DNA of 64,000 nt. Origin: Spinacia oleracea (Eukaryota; Streptophyta; Magnoliopsida; Caryophyllales; Amaranthaceae). Position numbers and translations under genes: made by a program. The notes beneath the pieces were generated by a model. The model ran no database searches and had not been told where the DNA came from. It saw nothing but the letters and a program-made list of their open reading frames with translations. The DNA lies in NCBI RefSeq assembly GCF_020520425.1, contig NC_079491.1, forward strand, positions 33,223,449 to 33,287,448, in the 5' to 3' direction. This document shows, one piece after another, positions 11,205 through 24,500 of the stretch (the first letter of the stretch is position 1; every line of letters begins with the position of its first letter).

Positions 11205-13090
11205 TGTAACACCCTCGATTTGCTAGCTAGAAATAAATAAGAAGTAATATGACTTTATAAAAATTTGCGGAAGCTTACACCTAAATCGGAGATATCACTG
11301 CCACACTTGACCACATTGTCAAGTGCTAAGGCTTACAAAACTCAAACTATTACAACTCGATTACTAGGTAATCTATTTACAACCGAAAAGTATTAAACTG
11401 TTATAAAAGACTAAACGATAACACTTGAGCTTCTACGACTTGTAATTGTGGTCCTTCGCGATCAATCTGCTCCAGTCAATCTTAACTGCTCACCATAGAG
11501 GACAAATTCCAAAAGGATCGTCGCAGGGCCACCATAAGAAGAAGACATGCATGGCCACAAATACACATAACGAATAAACACACACGTCAGCAAAAAGCTG
11601 AGTAATCACCTGTTACGAACAAAGACATAATAATATAGAATAATAAGGCTCATGTAAACAATGTAGTATGAAACTACATTTCAAATATGATCCCAAAGAT
11701 AAAACTAACTCCCTACTCTATAAACACTATAGATCTTCTCTTCGATCAATTGAACCTCAAATATAATAATATGATCATTCCTCTAGTAACTTTATTTAAA
11801 CCAATATATATGTGCCTTGCTCGTTGTTCATTACCTAGCCTTGGACATGGGTAATTCGAATAAATAAACCAACAAGTATAAAAACTTGAAACTCTCAATA
11901 GCTACTAGAAAGACTCTTTGAGTCAAGGCCACTTTTGGACCAAATCTCACATTGGAGATATTAAGAAAATAATAAAGATTGTATCTTGCTCCTCTGCTAA
12001 TGGTTATCATCTCCTTACCAACATGCCAAGGCTAAGGTATATAACGCTGAGCTTCAAACCAAGAATATAACAATTATCCTCAATCTTCTTCTCATAATAT
12101 GATCAATATGATCGATACTCGTTCTGTATTAAACACTATACTCCTCGGCAATGGCACAAAGTCCCAAATATTATAATATTATACATTTCCGATACTTTAA
12201 TTTCTTGATCCTCAATCATCCTCAATAATAATACACTAATCCTTAGTAACTAACTCATATATTCTCTAGCAGCAAAACATCAAATAAATTAGTAATCCTT
12301 ATTGACAATAATAGTAAACAACTAATCGATGTTGCAAGACAAAAACTATTTGAACCCAAGAAATACAATAAACTGCACGCATCCAATAACAATATCAAAA
12401 TTTACTAATCATACTATAAATATCATCAAGCTATACATAATACACTATATGATTATCACGGAAGAACATATATGAAAGATTAATTATAACACTCAAACAT
12501 CTACATAACTGAATTGCATGAAATACAACTAACTAATACAAACAAACAACTTTAAGGGACTAAGTGCGCGTGATTATCTTTCGACAATTCCTGACTACGT
12601 ATTAGAACAATAAAGGCTCGTCTATCTGCTTCATCTCGGCGATAGCATATCAAATTTAAATCAATAATCTAGTTGGTATATGGTGATAAGGGTGCACGCA
12701 ACATGTTATTTTGGTTTTTGATGAAAGTATATGATAATCTTCCAATGAGAATCAAGATCTGGTCATGAAATTTGGAGTTTGACTTTCCCATAAATAAACA
12801 AACAAAAAGATGATCGATTATGGTGGGTTCTCCTAATCCCTACGAAACTCCATAAAATCTCAAGCAACCAGAAACGATTGCAATGTAAAACGGCTGCACT
12901 AAGGTTTTCTTCAAAAATAATTAGGGTTAACGGAATATATATAGGTGCTCGTAATAAGAGTCCTACAAATTTTAAAATAGTGTTTTTAAACTTTCTTAAA
13001 ATATTAAAAGAGACTAACTAAAAACGGAAATAATTATATTTTGACCATGAAATATATTTTACAAAAATTATAAATTATAGGGGTATTACA
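11205..13090 (-). mobile_element. Solo LTR (TGTAAYACCC family), inserted in Gypsy gag
   Basis: A 1,886-bp segment beginning tgtaacaccc and ending gggtattaca on the plus strand, flanked by the exact 5-bp duplication ccgac (11200-11204 and 13091-13095). TG...CA ends plus a 5-bp duplication, with no coding sequence inside, fit a solo LTR left by recombination. The tgtaataccccta start on the minus strand suggests minus orientation. A relative with the same ends is at 36810-39426. The family is probably Gypsy; this is inference. Confidence 0.8.
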
Positions 13091-13311
13091 CCGACGGTAC
13101 TGGAACTTGTAGCCGGTTGCTATGGATGTTGTAGACCTGATCTGTTACTACAAAGCTTCGTTCTCCTTTTGGAGAAGACGGATGCGCTGCTCCATGGTTT
13201 CAATGCGGCGGGTGACATCATTGGATGAGCTTGCGTTTCCGGACATGGTGGTGAAATGGGGTTATCGAGCTGCTTTTGATTGTTAGCCCCACGGTGGGTG
13301 CCAAATTATTT
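13091..13311 (-). pseudogene. Gypsy gag start and primer-binding region
   Basis: The minus strand reads ATG at 13246 followed by MSGNASSSNDVTRRIETMEQ and a coiled-coil-like stretch, then a stop near 13152. Upstream, near 13285-13305, it reads tggcacccaccgtgggg, a primer-binding-like segment common next to plant Gypsy LTRs. The gag frame is taken up again at 11204 after the solo LTR is removed. Confidence 0.65.
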
Positions 13312-13575
13312 TGGACAAATTCTACTTAGGCTCGAACTTGTCTTAGGGTGGTGATAACAATCGTTCGTGCAAGATAATAACGAGATGACAAGAATAATGT
13401 GATTGAGCAATAAGAGTGTATTATTAGCAAGTAAGGGTTATATGTTACAAGAAGATTATTCGAGGCTTTATATAGCCTTACATTGAGACGTAACGTACTG
13501 CATATATATAGGTAGCTAAAAGAGTTCTCATATATCTCATGTCTTTTCCTAGTCAAGGCATACTACTTGCTTCCA
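13312..13575 (-). repeat. Gypsy 5' LTR, short (about 264 bp)
   Basis: The minus strand begins tggaagcaagtag and ends aatttgtcca, with TGGA/TCCA ends. A TATA-like box (ctatataaag, minus strand, near 13483-13474) lies mid-LTR, as expected of a promoter. The left boundary is set by the primer-binding segment, the right one by the resumption of Copia RNase H sequence at 13576. The other LTR is outside the window, so the ends are inferred. Confidence 0.6.
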
Positions 13576-13714
13576 AATCTGCAGTTATATTGACAACCTC
13601 ATGTGACTCTGACTGGGCAATTGTTCTACAACAAGCAAATCTACAAGTGGATTCTGTATTTTTCTAGGGCCATATCCTATTTCATGGAAGTCAAAGAAGC
13701 AATAGATAGTTTCT
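13576..13714 (+). pseudogene. Copia-A RNase H, left fragment
   Basis: The plus strand encodes CDSDWA, then, after a small frame change, a stretch reading CSTTSKSTSGFCIFLG and ISWKSKKQ. These are hallmark motifs of Copia RNase H. It stops at the LINE insertion point and continues at 17339 with RSIAEAEYRSM. Upstream parts of pol would lie beyond the Gypsy insertion, outside the window. Confidence 0.85.
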
Positions 13715-16700
13715 CCCCATATCCTATGCATTGGTTGAATCTGTTTCCAAATACCACTGTCCACACACTTCCAAGAGAAACCTCTGACCATAATCCAATT
13801 AAACTAGTAACTGATCAAATCACTATTCAAAATGTTTTGAGTCAAAAACTTTTTAAATTGGAACCTCTCTGGTATGCAGAACCAGATTTTAAAATCATGG
13901 TTGACACTTCTTTAGATAATGATCACTCTGAACTTGTCACTAAACTCAGTAACATCTCCATTACAATGGCCTCCTGGGTTAAGGATAACATAGGGAACAT
14001 TTTCCACAAAAGGAAAACTATGTCTGCCAGACTAAGTGGTGTTCAAAAAGCTTTAGAATCTAGACCAACCAGTAAACACCTTCTAGATCTGAATGAGGAA
14101 CTTTCCAAAGAGCTAAACCTTATTTATGACCAGGAAGAGGCCTTCTGGATGGCAAGGTCAAGGAAAAACTGGATAAATAGTGGGGAGAAGAACACCACCT
14201 ATTTCCACACTTCTGTCATTATTAGGAGGAGGAGAAACAAAATTTTGAAAGTTAAAATCTGAGGCTGGGTGTGATATGGAAGGAAATGAGCTCATTAGCC
14301 ATGTGATTAAGTATTTCTCTAACCTCTTTACTTCAGAGATTGACATTCCCCTTTGCCAGACACACCACTACTCAAATGAAATCAACATTGACTATGCCAC
14401 AAATGTGGAAGAGGTTGGGAAAGCTGTGTTTGACCTAGGTTCCATGAAAGCACCAGGGATTGATGGGCTACATGCCCATTTCTACCAACAACACTGGGGG
14501 AGTTTGTGAAAAGATCTGTATAAGTTTGTGGACAATGTCCTCTCATCCAAAACCTTTCCCCAATCCATTAATGACACTACAATCTGTATTATCCCAAAGA
14601 CTGACCACCCAGAAACCATTAAACAATTTAGGCCTATCAGTCTTTGCAATGCCAGCTATAAGATAGTGTCAAAAATCCTTGTCAATAGAATCAGACCTCA
14701 CCTTAAGGATATGATTTCTCAAAATCAAAACAGCTTCCTTCCAGGAAAGAGGGTGTGAGGTCAACTATATTGCAGCTTCTGAGATACTCCAATCAATGAA
14801 ATCAGAAAAGGGAAAAAATGGGTGGTTTGCTCTTAAAATTGACCTAGAAAAGGCTTATGATAGACTAGAATGGAACTTCATTAGGTTTTGTCTAGCTAGA
14901 AAAGGTTTTGATAAACCCTCTACTGACTTAATCCTAAGTTGTGTAGCTTCACCTTCTACCTCTATTATAATCAATGGGAAACCTTCACCCACCTTCAAAA
15001 CCTCTAGGGGAATTAGGCAAGGGGATCCTATATCCCCTTACATCTTCATAATCTGCATGGAATATCTAGCTGACTTAATCTCAGAAGCCACAAGTGAGGG
15101 AAATTGAAAACATTTCTGCCTAAGGAGGAGAGGCTTCCCAGTAACCCACCTTATGTTTGTTGATGACCTCCTGCTGTTTGGATACACCTCACCTTCCACC
15201 CTAGCTAGTTTAAATGAAGTTTTAGGAAAGTTTTGGGAAGAATCAGGTCAAAAAATGAACATTTCTAAGAGCAGAATCTACTTCTCCAAGCATACTCCCC
15301 AGAACCAAAAGATCCTCTTTTGTGGAGCTCTCAAAGTTGAACTAAGTGTAGACCTAGGTACCTATCTAGACTTTCCCTTAACTGATAAGAGACCAACAAA
15401 AAGCCAAACCAATGACATCTGTAGGAAAATCAAGAATAAACTTGCCTCCTGAAAGCTAAGTGTCTGAGTAAAGATGGTAGGTTAGTTCTCATCAAATCTT
15501 CTCTGAGTGCCATTGCTAATTATTCAATGCAAGTTCTGAGCTTACCCCAGAAAACCCTCCATGACATTGATCAGACCTGTGCCAGATTTCTGTGGGGTTC
15601 TGACAACCAAAATAAGAAAACCCACCTTGTTTCTTGGCTGAAATCTTGTAGGGATGCAGAATTAGGAGGTCTCAATGTAAGAGCAGCAATCATTCATAAT
15701 CAAGCCCAAATGACTATGCTTTGCTGGAAATTGAATACTGGAAATAACTTGGCCACCACTTTAGTAAGAGATAAGTATATAACCAACAGGGTCAACCCAA
15801 CTGGATTCAAAAAAGGGTCTCATATTTGGCAAAATGTAGGGAAAGGGTGGGATCTCTTTAGTAAGCTAACCTCTTGTTGCATTGGGGATGGGACCCATAT
15901 AAACCTTTGGCATGACAATTGGACAGGGAAGGGAAGTCTTAGATCCATAACCCATGGGCCCTTAAATAAAGGTGAAGAGACCAAAATGTTAGACTCTATC
16001 ATGAGAAATGGTAACTGGTGCTTAAATGAATTGTCTTTCATACTTCCCACCAATATTCTCAACTGGATTAAGGCCATACCCATTCCCTTGTTTGGGGAAG
16101 ATGCCCCCTACTGCAGTCTTTCCAATGGCCTCAAATTCAACCTTCAAAGTGCTTACAATCATGTGTGGAATAACAATTTCTCTGAATCTACCCCTAGTGA
16201 GAAATGGAGTTGTGTCTGGAAAGCAAGATGTCCCCCAAAAATTCAATTCTTTCTCTGGTTAATTCTTTGGAATAGACTTCCCACTGCCTCCCACTTAGTT
16301 AGTAGACATATACTCCCAAATAGAAAATGCCAATTCTGCCCCCATGTCCAGGAAGATATTGGTCATTTGTTCCTCCATTGCCCTAGAGCTACTGAGTTTT
16401 GGAACCAACTGGAGTTTACTGACAAGTTCAAACATCTGCAAAATGATTTTGAAAACTGGTTTTTGGAAAATCTTAAATGCACAGAACCTTCAACCATGAA
16501 TGTACCCAATCAAACTGTTTTTGCCTTTTCTCTCTGGAGATTGTGGAACAGAAGGAATTTATGGATTTTTCAAAAAGAAAACAAAAGCATTGGACCTTGG
16601 TGTAAAAAAACTATATGGCTGGCAAATGAATTTGAAATCACAGAAAAGGACATCACAAAACAGAACAAACCAATGCATATAGAACCTCCAATCCAGACCA

Positions 16701-16915
16701 AGTTTATTGTTAAGTGTGATGCTTCCTTTTGTACAAACAGTTTGCTTGCCTCCTATGATATTGTATGCAGAGATGAAGATCACAAGTTCATTGCTGGCAT
16801 AGCTGGAACTTTTAGCACTATCACACCCACAGCTAACGCAAGCCATCTTAATGGCCATCTCATGGACCATAGCCAAGAACTGGCAGAGTACCACTATAAT
16901 CATATTGTAAAGTAG
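13715..16915 (+). pseudogene. LINE ORF2: endonuclease end, reverse transcriptase, zinc-binding and RNase H domains
   Basis: Domains in order: the end of an APE-type endonuclease (near 13780), the pre-RT motif KAPGIDGLHAHFYQ (14450-14490), RT blocks FRPISLCNASYKIVSKIL (14628-14680), KIDLEKAYDRLEW (14835-14875) and RQGDPISPYIF (15015-15050), and the catalytic FVDD box (15150). Next come the thumb, a zf-RVT zinc-binding domain (CQFCPHVQEDIGHLFLHC, 16330-16380) and the start of an RNase H domain (KCDASF near 16715). Stops or frameshifts occur near 14262, 14507, 14756, 15105 and 15450. The 462-residue frame 15527-16915 is the longest intact piece. An L1 lineage carrying RNase H is inferred. Confidence 0.9.
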
Positions 16916-17338
16916 CTGTAGAGAACATCACAAGTTACCAAGCACCAGTTTCCCTTCTTACAAATTTATTTGGCAAATGTAGGGAATTGCTAAAACACCA
17001 AGGAAGCCTATGCTTGAAGTTCAGAAGAAGAGAGCAACTGATGGAGGTGGATCACATAGCAAGAAAGGCGCGGAACCAGCTGAGTCTGTTGGATCAGTGC
17101 ATTGATATTGCCCCCCCCCCCCCCCCCCCATGTCTTTTAGATGATATCTCAGAAAACAATCAAACTAATTTTTTGGAAGCATGTTCGCTTCGTCACTTTT
17201 GGGCCATCTGTGGCTGTAGTCTTATCTCCACTGGGAGTAGTTAAACTATGATTTTGGATTATGCTGTACTGGATTATGCTGTATTGCTCGTTAAGTCTTT
17301 AATCTAAGTCACTCTTTATTACCAAAAAAAAAAAAAAA
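13715..17338 (+). mobile_element. L1-type LINE, 5'-truncated, inserted in Copia-A
   Basis: A non-LTR retrotransposon of 3.6 kb ending in a poly(A) run (about 17324-17338), flanked by the direct repeat agtttct (13708-13714 and 17339-17345). It starts inside the endonuclease domain (SDHNPIKL), so it is 5'-truncated, as usual for LINEs. The reading frame is broken several times. A run of 19 C lies at 17111-17129. The two flanks join into one Copia RNase H reading frame, which fixes both boundaries. Confidence 0.93.
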
Positions 17339-17699
17339 AGTTTCTAGGTCTATTGCAGAAGCTGAGTATAGATCCATGGTTCTCACAACTTGTGAAGTCA
17401 CTTGAATCATTAAACTCTTGAGAGATCTTGGTCTGAAAAACTTGTCATAAAAAAATCCTCAAGTGTGATAACACAGAAACCCTAGCCACAACCAACCCTG
17501 TCCAACATGATAAAACTAAGAATATTGAAATCGACTGTCACTTTGTGAGAGAAAAAAGTCATTGATGGAACAATTGTGACCCAATATGTTCCTACACAAC
17601 ATCAAGCAGCTGATATATTCACTAAGTCACTGCCAATGTCAAGCATGTTGATCTCTTATCCAACCTTGGAGTGTCTACTACATCTAGCTTGAGGGGAAG
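17339..17699 (+). pseudogene. Copia-A RNase H, right fragment, and polypurine tract
   Basis: It resumes with VSRSIAEAEYRSM, then motifs resembling KTKNIEIDCHFVREK and TQYVPTQHQAADIFTKSL, the C-terminal end of Copia RNase H. It carries frameshifts. It ends with ttgaggggaag, the polypurine tract that precedes the 3' LTR. Confidence 0.85.
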
Positions 17700-18081
17700 C
17701 GTTGGATAATGAAGTATATCATATCCTCAAGGGTCATGCATGATTTATCATGACTTACCATATAACATCTCCTAGTTTTTTATTCTGTTTTTGCGTGTCC
17801 TAAGAAATGAGCTGGTTGTTAGCCATTGCATTTAGCCGTTTTATTGTCTTTTCTATGACGTCATTGGTGAATGAAATCATTAGTAATTAGCTGTTAGAAT
17901 ATTAGTACAATCAAGGTACTATATATTCCCTAGAGAAAATCTGTAAAGATCAAGTTGGGTGAATGAATTTGACTCCTATCCTCTCATTTTGTGCACTACT
18001 CAACTCATTTGCATTGCTATAATCTTGCTCTTCATCAATTCATGTTGAAGATCGTTTGCTGACTTTTGTTACTAATTATCA
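17700..18081 (+). repeat. Copia-A 3' LTR
   Basis: It directly follows the polypurine tract, begins (c)gttggataatgaag (the expected first T appears mutated) and ends near actaattatca. A length of about 380 bp and the agtgttgg-like junction fit short-LTR plant Copia lineages. The second LTR is not in the window, so the right end is approximate. Confidence 0.6.
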
Positions 18082-18513
18082 GACCACGTACATAACATGA
18101 ACTCATAAATCTCCTACAAATGCATACCGCCAGGCATTATCTGAGAGTTAAATTAATTAAGTGTAAGACGAAGTGATAATAGATAGTTGAGGATTAATGA
18201 TGCGTTTGGTTAGCACAATGGTATAAGACTGAAATGTGGAATGATAACAAGATGGTATGATTTTGGAATTTAAGTTTTAGTACCATATGTTTGGTTCAGT
18301 TCAGATATAACTTTTTCTTTTCCTTTATAAAAAGTGGAGTGGTATGGTTTAAATTGATGTTTTTAAAGCAATAATTACAATGCTAGAAAGTAGTTCCTAA
18401 ACTTAAAGTTTACATAAAATTTGAACTTCCGTAGATTGGCTTCTAATGAGAAGAATAACTAACGTTAACAAATTTGTAATGTTTGTACACTAATATTAAA
18501 AAATGTAGTGGTT
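18082..18513. other. 3' flank of the ABC transporter gene
   Basis: AT-rich sequence between Copia-A and the ABCG stop codon; it should contain the ABCG 3' UTR. A tgcgtttggttag phrase at about 18201-18213 resembles a MITE end, but I found no partner. No gene seen. Confidence 0.4.
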
Positions 18514-21500
18514 TCATTTCTTTTGTACCACCATCATAAAAATGAAAGCTATAATTCGACTAACAATCCCACCTATAATAAGAAATATCAAACATCGATT
18601 CCAGTGATTGAGACTATATCCACTTTGCATCAAAGATCCACAACGAGTAATTAGCCATACTCCACTATACCTGCATATTTAGGGCATAAACATGTAAATA
18701 AAATAAATTAATGAAATAATAAAAAAAAAAAAAAAGAAAAAGAAAAAGAATTAGCAAAGTTTAATTTGAAGTATAAAATAAAAAGCATACTTTTCAGCAT
18801 TAGCAATGACAAAAGCCTCTAAAGCCCATTTGGAGTAGGTAAATTTTCCTACTTGATACATAATTTTACTTTCTCTATCTTGGCTTGCAATGAGTGATAA
18901 GACTACTGGAAGAAGAACACACCACTGTAATACACATGAGAATACACATGATAAAAGTAATTAGTGAATAAGTAAAATTAATTAAAGTGTAAAGTTAAAT
19001 GAAAAAGATTTACCAGTTGTGCGGGACCTGGCTGCAGAAGTATAGCTAAGCCGTAAGCAACCCCGGTTACACAATAAACAAGACAAACCAAGACAACGTA
19101 ATTGGCCAAAAAGCTGGATCTTGGATTATTGGAAAAGTAGAACACCGATAGATAAACCAAAGGCTTAAAAAGGGTATTGAAAAGATCAATTGAGTCTTTA
19201 GACAGAAAATATGCCAAACTGCTCATTCCAGACGAACTTTCTCTCCAATATTGTAATCTATCAAGTGTGAATGACCTCAATGCTGAAATCTTGCATAAAA
19301 GAGCTGCCATTCAAGAACAACGCACAACTTTATCAAATATCACAATTCACAAACTACTTAATACTTATCCTTAATTTTTTCTTTGTCTAATTTTGAATTT
19401 GACTACTTACATACGGCAATTACAGTGTAATTATATCCGATTGCACCAAATGTTTCATCGCTCACTTTTGCAAGAGTTCCTAAACAAGCTCCAGCTAGTA
19501 AAAGAATTAAATAATCCACGGCTTGTAATTTAGCTTCACGAAGCCTTTGCTTTCCAACTCTGAAATAAGGAGAATGATATAAGATTCATTCAATTAAATA
19601 AATATCCAACTCTGAAACAAGAAGAATGATATACATACACATACACATACACATAAGAAGCTTAAAAAGAAAATGAATAAAAAATACTTGACATACCTTC
19701 CTAAAAAATATCTATATTGGCGCATAATTCCAGGGGTAATCCGATTAGACAAGTCTTTTTTTATCAAGAAATTATGCTTAAGATGCTCTCTCCTTAATAC
19801 AAGTGCGCACTTGATTTCATGAATAAGATCTCCAATAAAAGTCTTTTCGAAACGTTTATCAACTTGAGGCTTTAGAGAGCCTTCGGGAGAAGTATTAGAA
19901 ATTTCGTCGCAAAGATGCAACATGTCTTGGGGAACCGGATAACCATTATGAAGCATCCATCTTACTGGAAGTTGTTCGCGTGTAACATTAGATCCCGACT
20001 TAATAATTCCCTCCAAAATATCAATGTAATGATCCGGAGGAGTAACTCTTTCTGGTACAATAATTCCTAGTCCTGCAAAATACTCTTCCACTTTCTTTGT
20101 TGATCCATGGTACACTGTAAGACCTCCTTTTGCAAGTAGTATGAAATCGTCGAACATCTTGAACAATGCATAGCTACAAACAAAACATATAACATATATA
20201 TATATGAAACTACATTACCATATAATATATGTTCACAGTTATGCATTCATGTGTTAGTCAAAATAAAAAATAAAAAATAAAAAATAAAAAATAAAAAATA
20301 AAAACAGCACGTACCTGGGTTGGTGGATAACCGTACAAATATTAACTCCTTCAAGAGCTTCACGTCTAAGGGCTCTTAGAAGTAAAAGAGATGAAGAACT
20401 ATCTAAACCGGAAGTTGGCTCATCTAAAATTAAGAGTGAAGGTTCCATAACCATTTCTAAACCTACATTTACTCGTTTTCTTTGTCCTCCTGAGATTCCT
20501 CTTTTCTCAACTGTTCCCACTAAAGAATCGCGTATTGCTTGTAATCCTAAAGCCTCTATTACTCTTTCAACAACCAAAACCTTATCAGCCTTTGGAAGAT
20601 CCCCAGGCAACCTGCACATACAGATATATTAATGTTCTTTTACATTTATTAGATCAATTACTATACATTAAGCTTACATATGCATCAAAATAAGTTTGAT
20701 TATATATTGTAAGTTGTAACACACTACATACTTTGTAAGAACAAAATCATGCATTATACCAAGTATTTTAATTATTACATAGTAGAAATTAGAGATTAGT
20801 TTTTGTTTACCTACAACGAGCACTGAATCTCAGATTTTCTTCGACAGTTAAGTTACCATGCACAATATCATCTTGTGGAACAAACCCAATGATCCTTTTG
20901 TAAGAGTTAACCGATTCATTCTTTCCATTGATGAGAATTTTTCCGGTTACATTACATCCTGTTGCTTTTCCAGTCACAGCCGAAAGAAATGTTGTCTTTC
21001 CAGCCCCTGAAGGACCCATGACTGCAGAAACTCGACCAGGCATAAGTTTTCCAGTAATGCACCGCAACAAATGTTTATGCTTTCCTTTTAAGGTAAGGGT
21101 TAAATCTTTAAAAGCAACCTCTAGTAAAGGCCTTTTTCGGATTTCTGTATCAGTTGCCATTGAAATTATTCCAGAAAATGTAAGGTTCTTGTTTTCTTGT
21201 TGCATAGCCTTTTCTTTTTCAAGTTGCCCATATGCATACTTAAATATTTGACTACGCGTATGTAATTCTTTCGCTTTGAATTGCTTTTTTATGTTTTTAT
21301 CTCCTATCTCCACGTTAAAACCTTCATTACTATCTGGATCATCTTCGATTTCTTGCATCATTTTCGTAAGTTTGCTATGTCCTTTCTTTTTTGATTTTGG
21401 ATCAGAGGAACTCATAACATTGTCGTTACTTGCAGATTTTTGTGCTCCAAAACCTTTTAGTGGATCTTGCTTTGTAGATTTCTTCTTAGAGAAAGTACGC

Positions 21501-24500
21501 GACAGTTGTTGTTGTAACCCTACAGCGCGATTTCTAGCATTCTCTTTTGCTACCTTCCATCTTTCACGAGCTTGTGCAGTTTCTTTTGCACTTCTTATTG
21601 CACGCTCTCTAGATCTAGCTAATCTTCGTTCTCGAGTAGTAAGAACTTGGTCTGAGCAATTATATACAAGAAGTAGGCTGGTACTTAATATAGCCTAAAA
21701 TAAAGATTCACGAGTTAGTGAATTTCCATATGCTTTAGGTATCACGAACAAAATATGGTAATTCAAGTTATATGTAGGAAAAAAATAGACCAACTCTTAT
21801 TTAAGACCTGTTTACAATAAATAGTGTATGGTGGATATAAAGTTACCTCATAATTCTTAAAAGGTATGCCGATATAATGTAAAATTTATTTATTTTTTCA
21901 TCTCTTTAATATGTTAAAAGTTAAAAAAACTATCCCGATGTACAGTAAGTTTATTATGCACATGTATACGCAATATTTTTAAAAAAAATTCCCGTTTCAT
22001 CCCAATTTAAATGTTGTACTTTCTCTTTTGATTATTCATATTTGAGAATTTTTTTATATTATTATATAAAAATAAAGGTAAGTATGTAGAAGTATGTTGT
22101 TAGATTTATCTTGACGTATAGTTTTATAATATCAACTTTTTAAAATATTTTATATGATGATGTATAGTTTTATAATATCAATTTTTTATAATATTTTATA
22201 TGATGATGATAATGTAATGATGGAATGATAACATAGAAATTGGATACTTACAATAAGCAATATACCATATGCATGTATGTTTTGATTAGCAACTTTTTCG
22301 GTACAACTAGCCAACTTGAAACATGCTGCAGAAAAGTTATGAATTTGTTAGACTTGTACAAAAATTAGGCCATTTGCCTGATTTAAAAAAATGAAATCAA
22401 TGTTACTAGCTAGATAGAGAAATTATTTAGTAAATAAAGCATGATTAAGATATGCCTAAATCCCCGACAAAAAAAATAGAAATAGATATGCCTAAATAAT
22501 TAGTCAAAATCTTCCATCTCACAATTTGTGTATCCGTTTTTTATTGGTTGATATTTGTAATTAGTCACCCACTTTTATTTTCGTATCTAACATTACATTA
22601 TTATCAACCAATGAGAAGTAGTGACACACAAGTTATATATGGTTTTTTAGGACAGAAAATTCAGACTCCTTAATAATATTTATCAATTAACATTTAAATA
22701 GCAAAACTTACGTTTTTCTTGAATTGAACCCTTTCTACAATAGTGCCTGAAAGTTTAAAAAAATACACAATTAACACGTATAAAAATGTCATTGTAAAAC
22801 ATGTAACACGTCATTTACATAGAAGTGATGGCAACGGAATAAAAGAAATTAATGTCATATCATATACTTCCTCCGTTTCTAAATAGTTGCACCGTTTTGA
22901 CTTTTACGTTTGCCAACGCATAAATTTGACCATCAATATTTATAATTATGTATTAGTAAAAATTATAAAAAGTTGATATATTTAAAATATATATTAAGAC
23001 AAACCTAATAATATTTTGTATAATAATTTAAAATTTTATTTATTAGTAGAAAATTGAGGTCAAAGCAAGACAAGTGAATAGTGTTAAAAGTCAAAATAAT
23101 GCAACTATTTAGGAACGGAGGAAGTATATGTTTATGAAGGAAAATAAAACCATATTATCCCTTCTTTCCTTCTAGTTTTCCCCATTTGAAAGTAGTTACT
23201 TGTTTTCTTTAATTTATTTTCTGGCTGAGTTGATAAGAAAGAAAATCAACTGGACTAAATTCAAAGGAATGATCCATAAAGGAAAATAGGGAAAATTTAA
23301 AGGGACGGAGGGAGTATGCAATGAGTTTGATTTAAGATTACGAGAACGTATTTGAATAAAATAAAATATTACCCAGCGCTACATGGAAGTTCTACGACTG
23401 TAGAAGGACAATACGAGCCTGCTGCGCAAAACGTTTCATCACTACTGAGGACATCAGACCATACATCAGCTCCACCACACGTATGATTTGGCTTTCCTGG
23501 TGGTATTTGGTATGTATATCTGTAAAATAAAACATAATAAAAATCTAATGTAAGAATAAAATACTGTATACATCTTTAGAATAATTATAGAAAATGAACA
23601 ATTTTGTTAATAACTTACGGATCACATCTTCCTGTTGTTTTGTTGAGTGTGGCAAATGGACAGTAAGCTCCTAATGGACAAGCTACATAAAAATGAAAAA
23701 TAAGTTTTTTATTATTAGGGTTAAAAACCTGGTTAATTAATTAGGATCAGTAATTATTAACTATAGTAATAAAGTTAGTGAAATAATGTTATCTCATTTT
23801 AAAATTAGATCTTGAACTCAATATTGAATTGTATTGACAGAACTTTCAACAAAGTTATTAACTTATTATAAGAAACTATTACTATTTAAAATGATATTCG
23901 TGTTGTTTTTACCGTCTATTTTTAGGGTAAAAGAAGAACGGATACCATTTCCAATCTTGTCACATCTATCATGGAAAACAAATTAGGAATTCTACCTTAC
24001 AAAAGTTGTATAATCTGTTTTAACTACATGATCGATTTCTTAAATATCCTCAAATTTTTATTTTGAAAGGTCTTTTTGTGAACACATTTGGCCATTAGTA
24101 GGTTTAGTTCATATAAGTAAAAAGTTATTCAATTATACATATTGAGAGAATTCTAATAAGATATCACATATTACCTCCGTTTCATAAAGTTCTTTACGCT
24201 TTGGAAAACGTGTCCAAAGTATAAAAACTTTGACCGTAAATTCTCACCATTATATACATCAAAACGTCACATGTAAGATCTTGTTAGATTGGTCTCGGGA
24301 TGTATTTTCAGAATATCAAATTTTTATAATTTTTTCACATACGAAATTGGATATATTATTAGTTAAATATTGCATTGGAGTCCGTGCAAATAGTAACTGT
24401 AAATATCATTTTGAAACGGAGGTAGTATATAATAATATATTTTGTTATATAAATCATAAAATCTGGTCAAAGTTTGACCATATGAATAAATATAAATAGG

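Larger units (their letters stand above)
1..13575 (-). mobile_element. Ty3/Gypsy LTR retrotransposon, 5' part, interrupted
   Basis: This is the 5' portion of a minus-strand Gypsy element; the rest lies left of the window. In element order one sees a short 5' LTR (13575-13312), a PBS-like segment just inside it, a gag start codon at 13246, and gag sequence that resumes at 11204-10316 and again at 311-1. The gaps are later insertions: a solo LTR at 11205-13090 (duplication ccgac) and Copia-B at 312-10315 (duplication gcttc). Removing both restores a collinear gag region. The gag has an in-frame stop soon after its start and another near 10798, so the copy is dead. The Gypsy itself sits inside a plus-strand Copia RNase H gene. 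The clade (Tat or Athila-like) is inferred from the gag motif only. Confidence 0.8.

Noticed and set aside
18201..18330. Possible MITE starting tgcgtttggttag
   Set aside because: No matching inverted end or duplication found before the ABCG stop codon.
20928..21698. Two plus-strand frames antisense to ABCG exon 8
   Set aside because: Mirror frames of a long coding exon; the minus strand carries Walker A and the correct splice borders.
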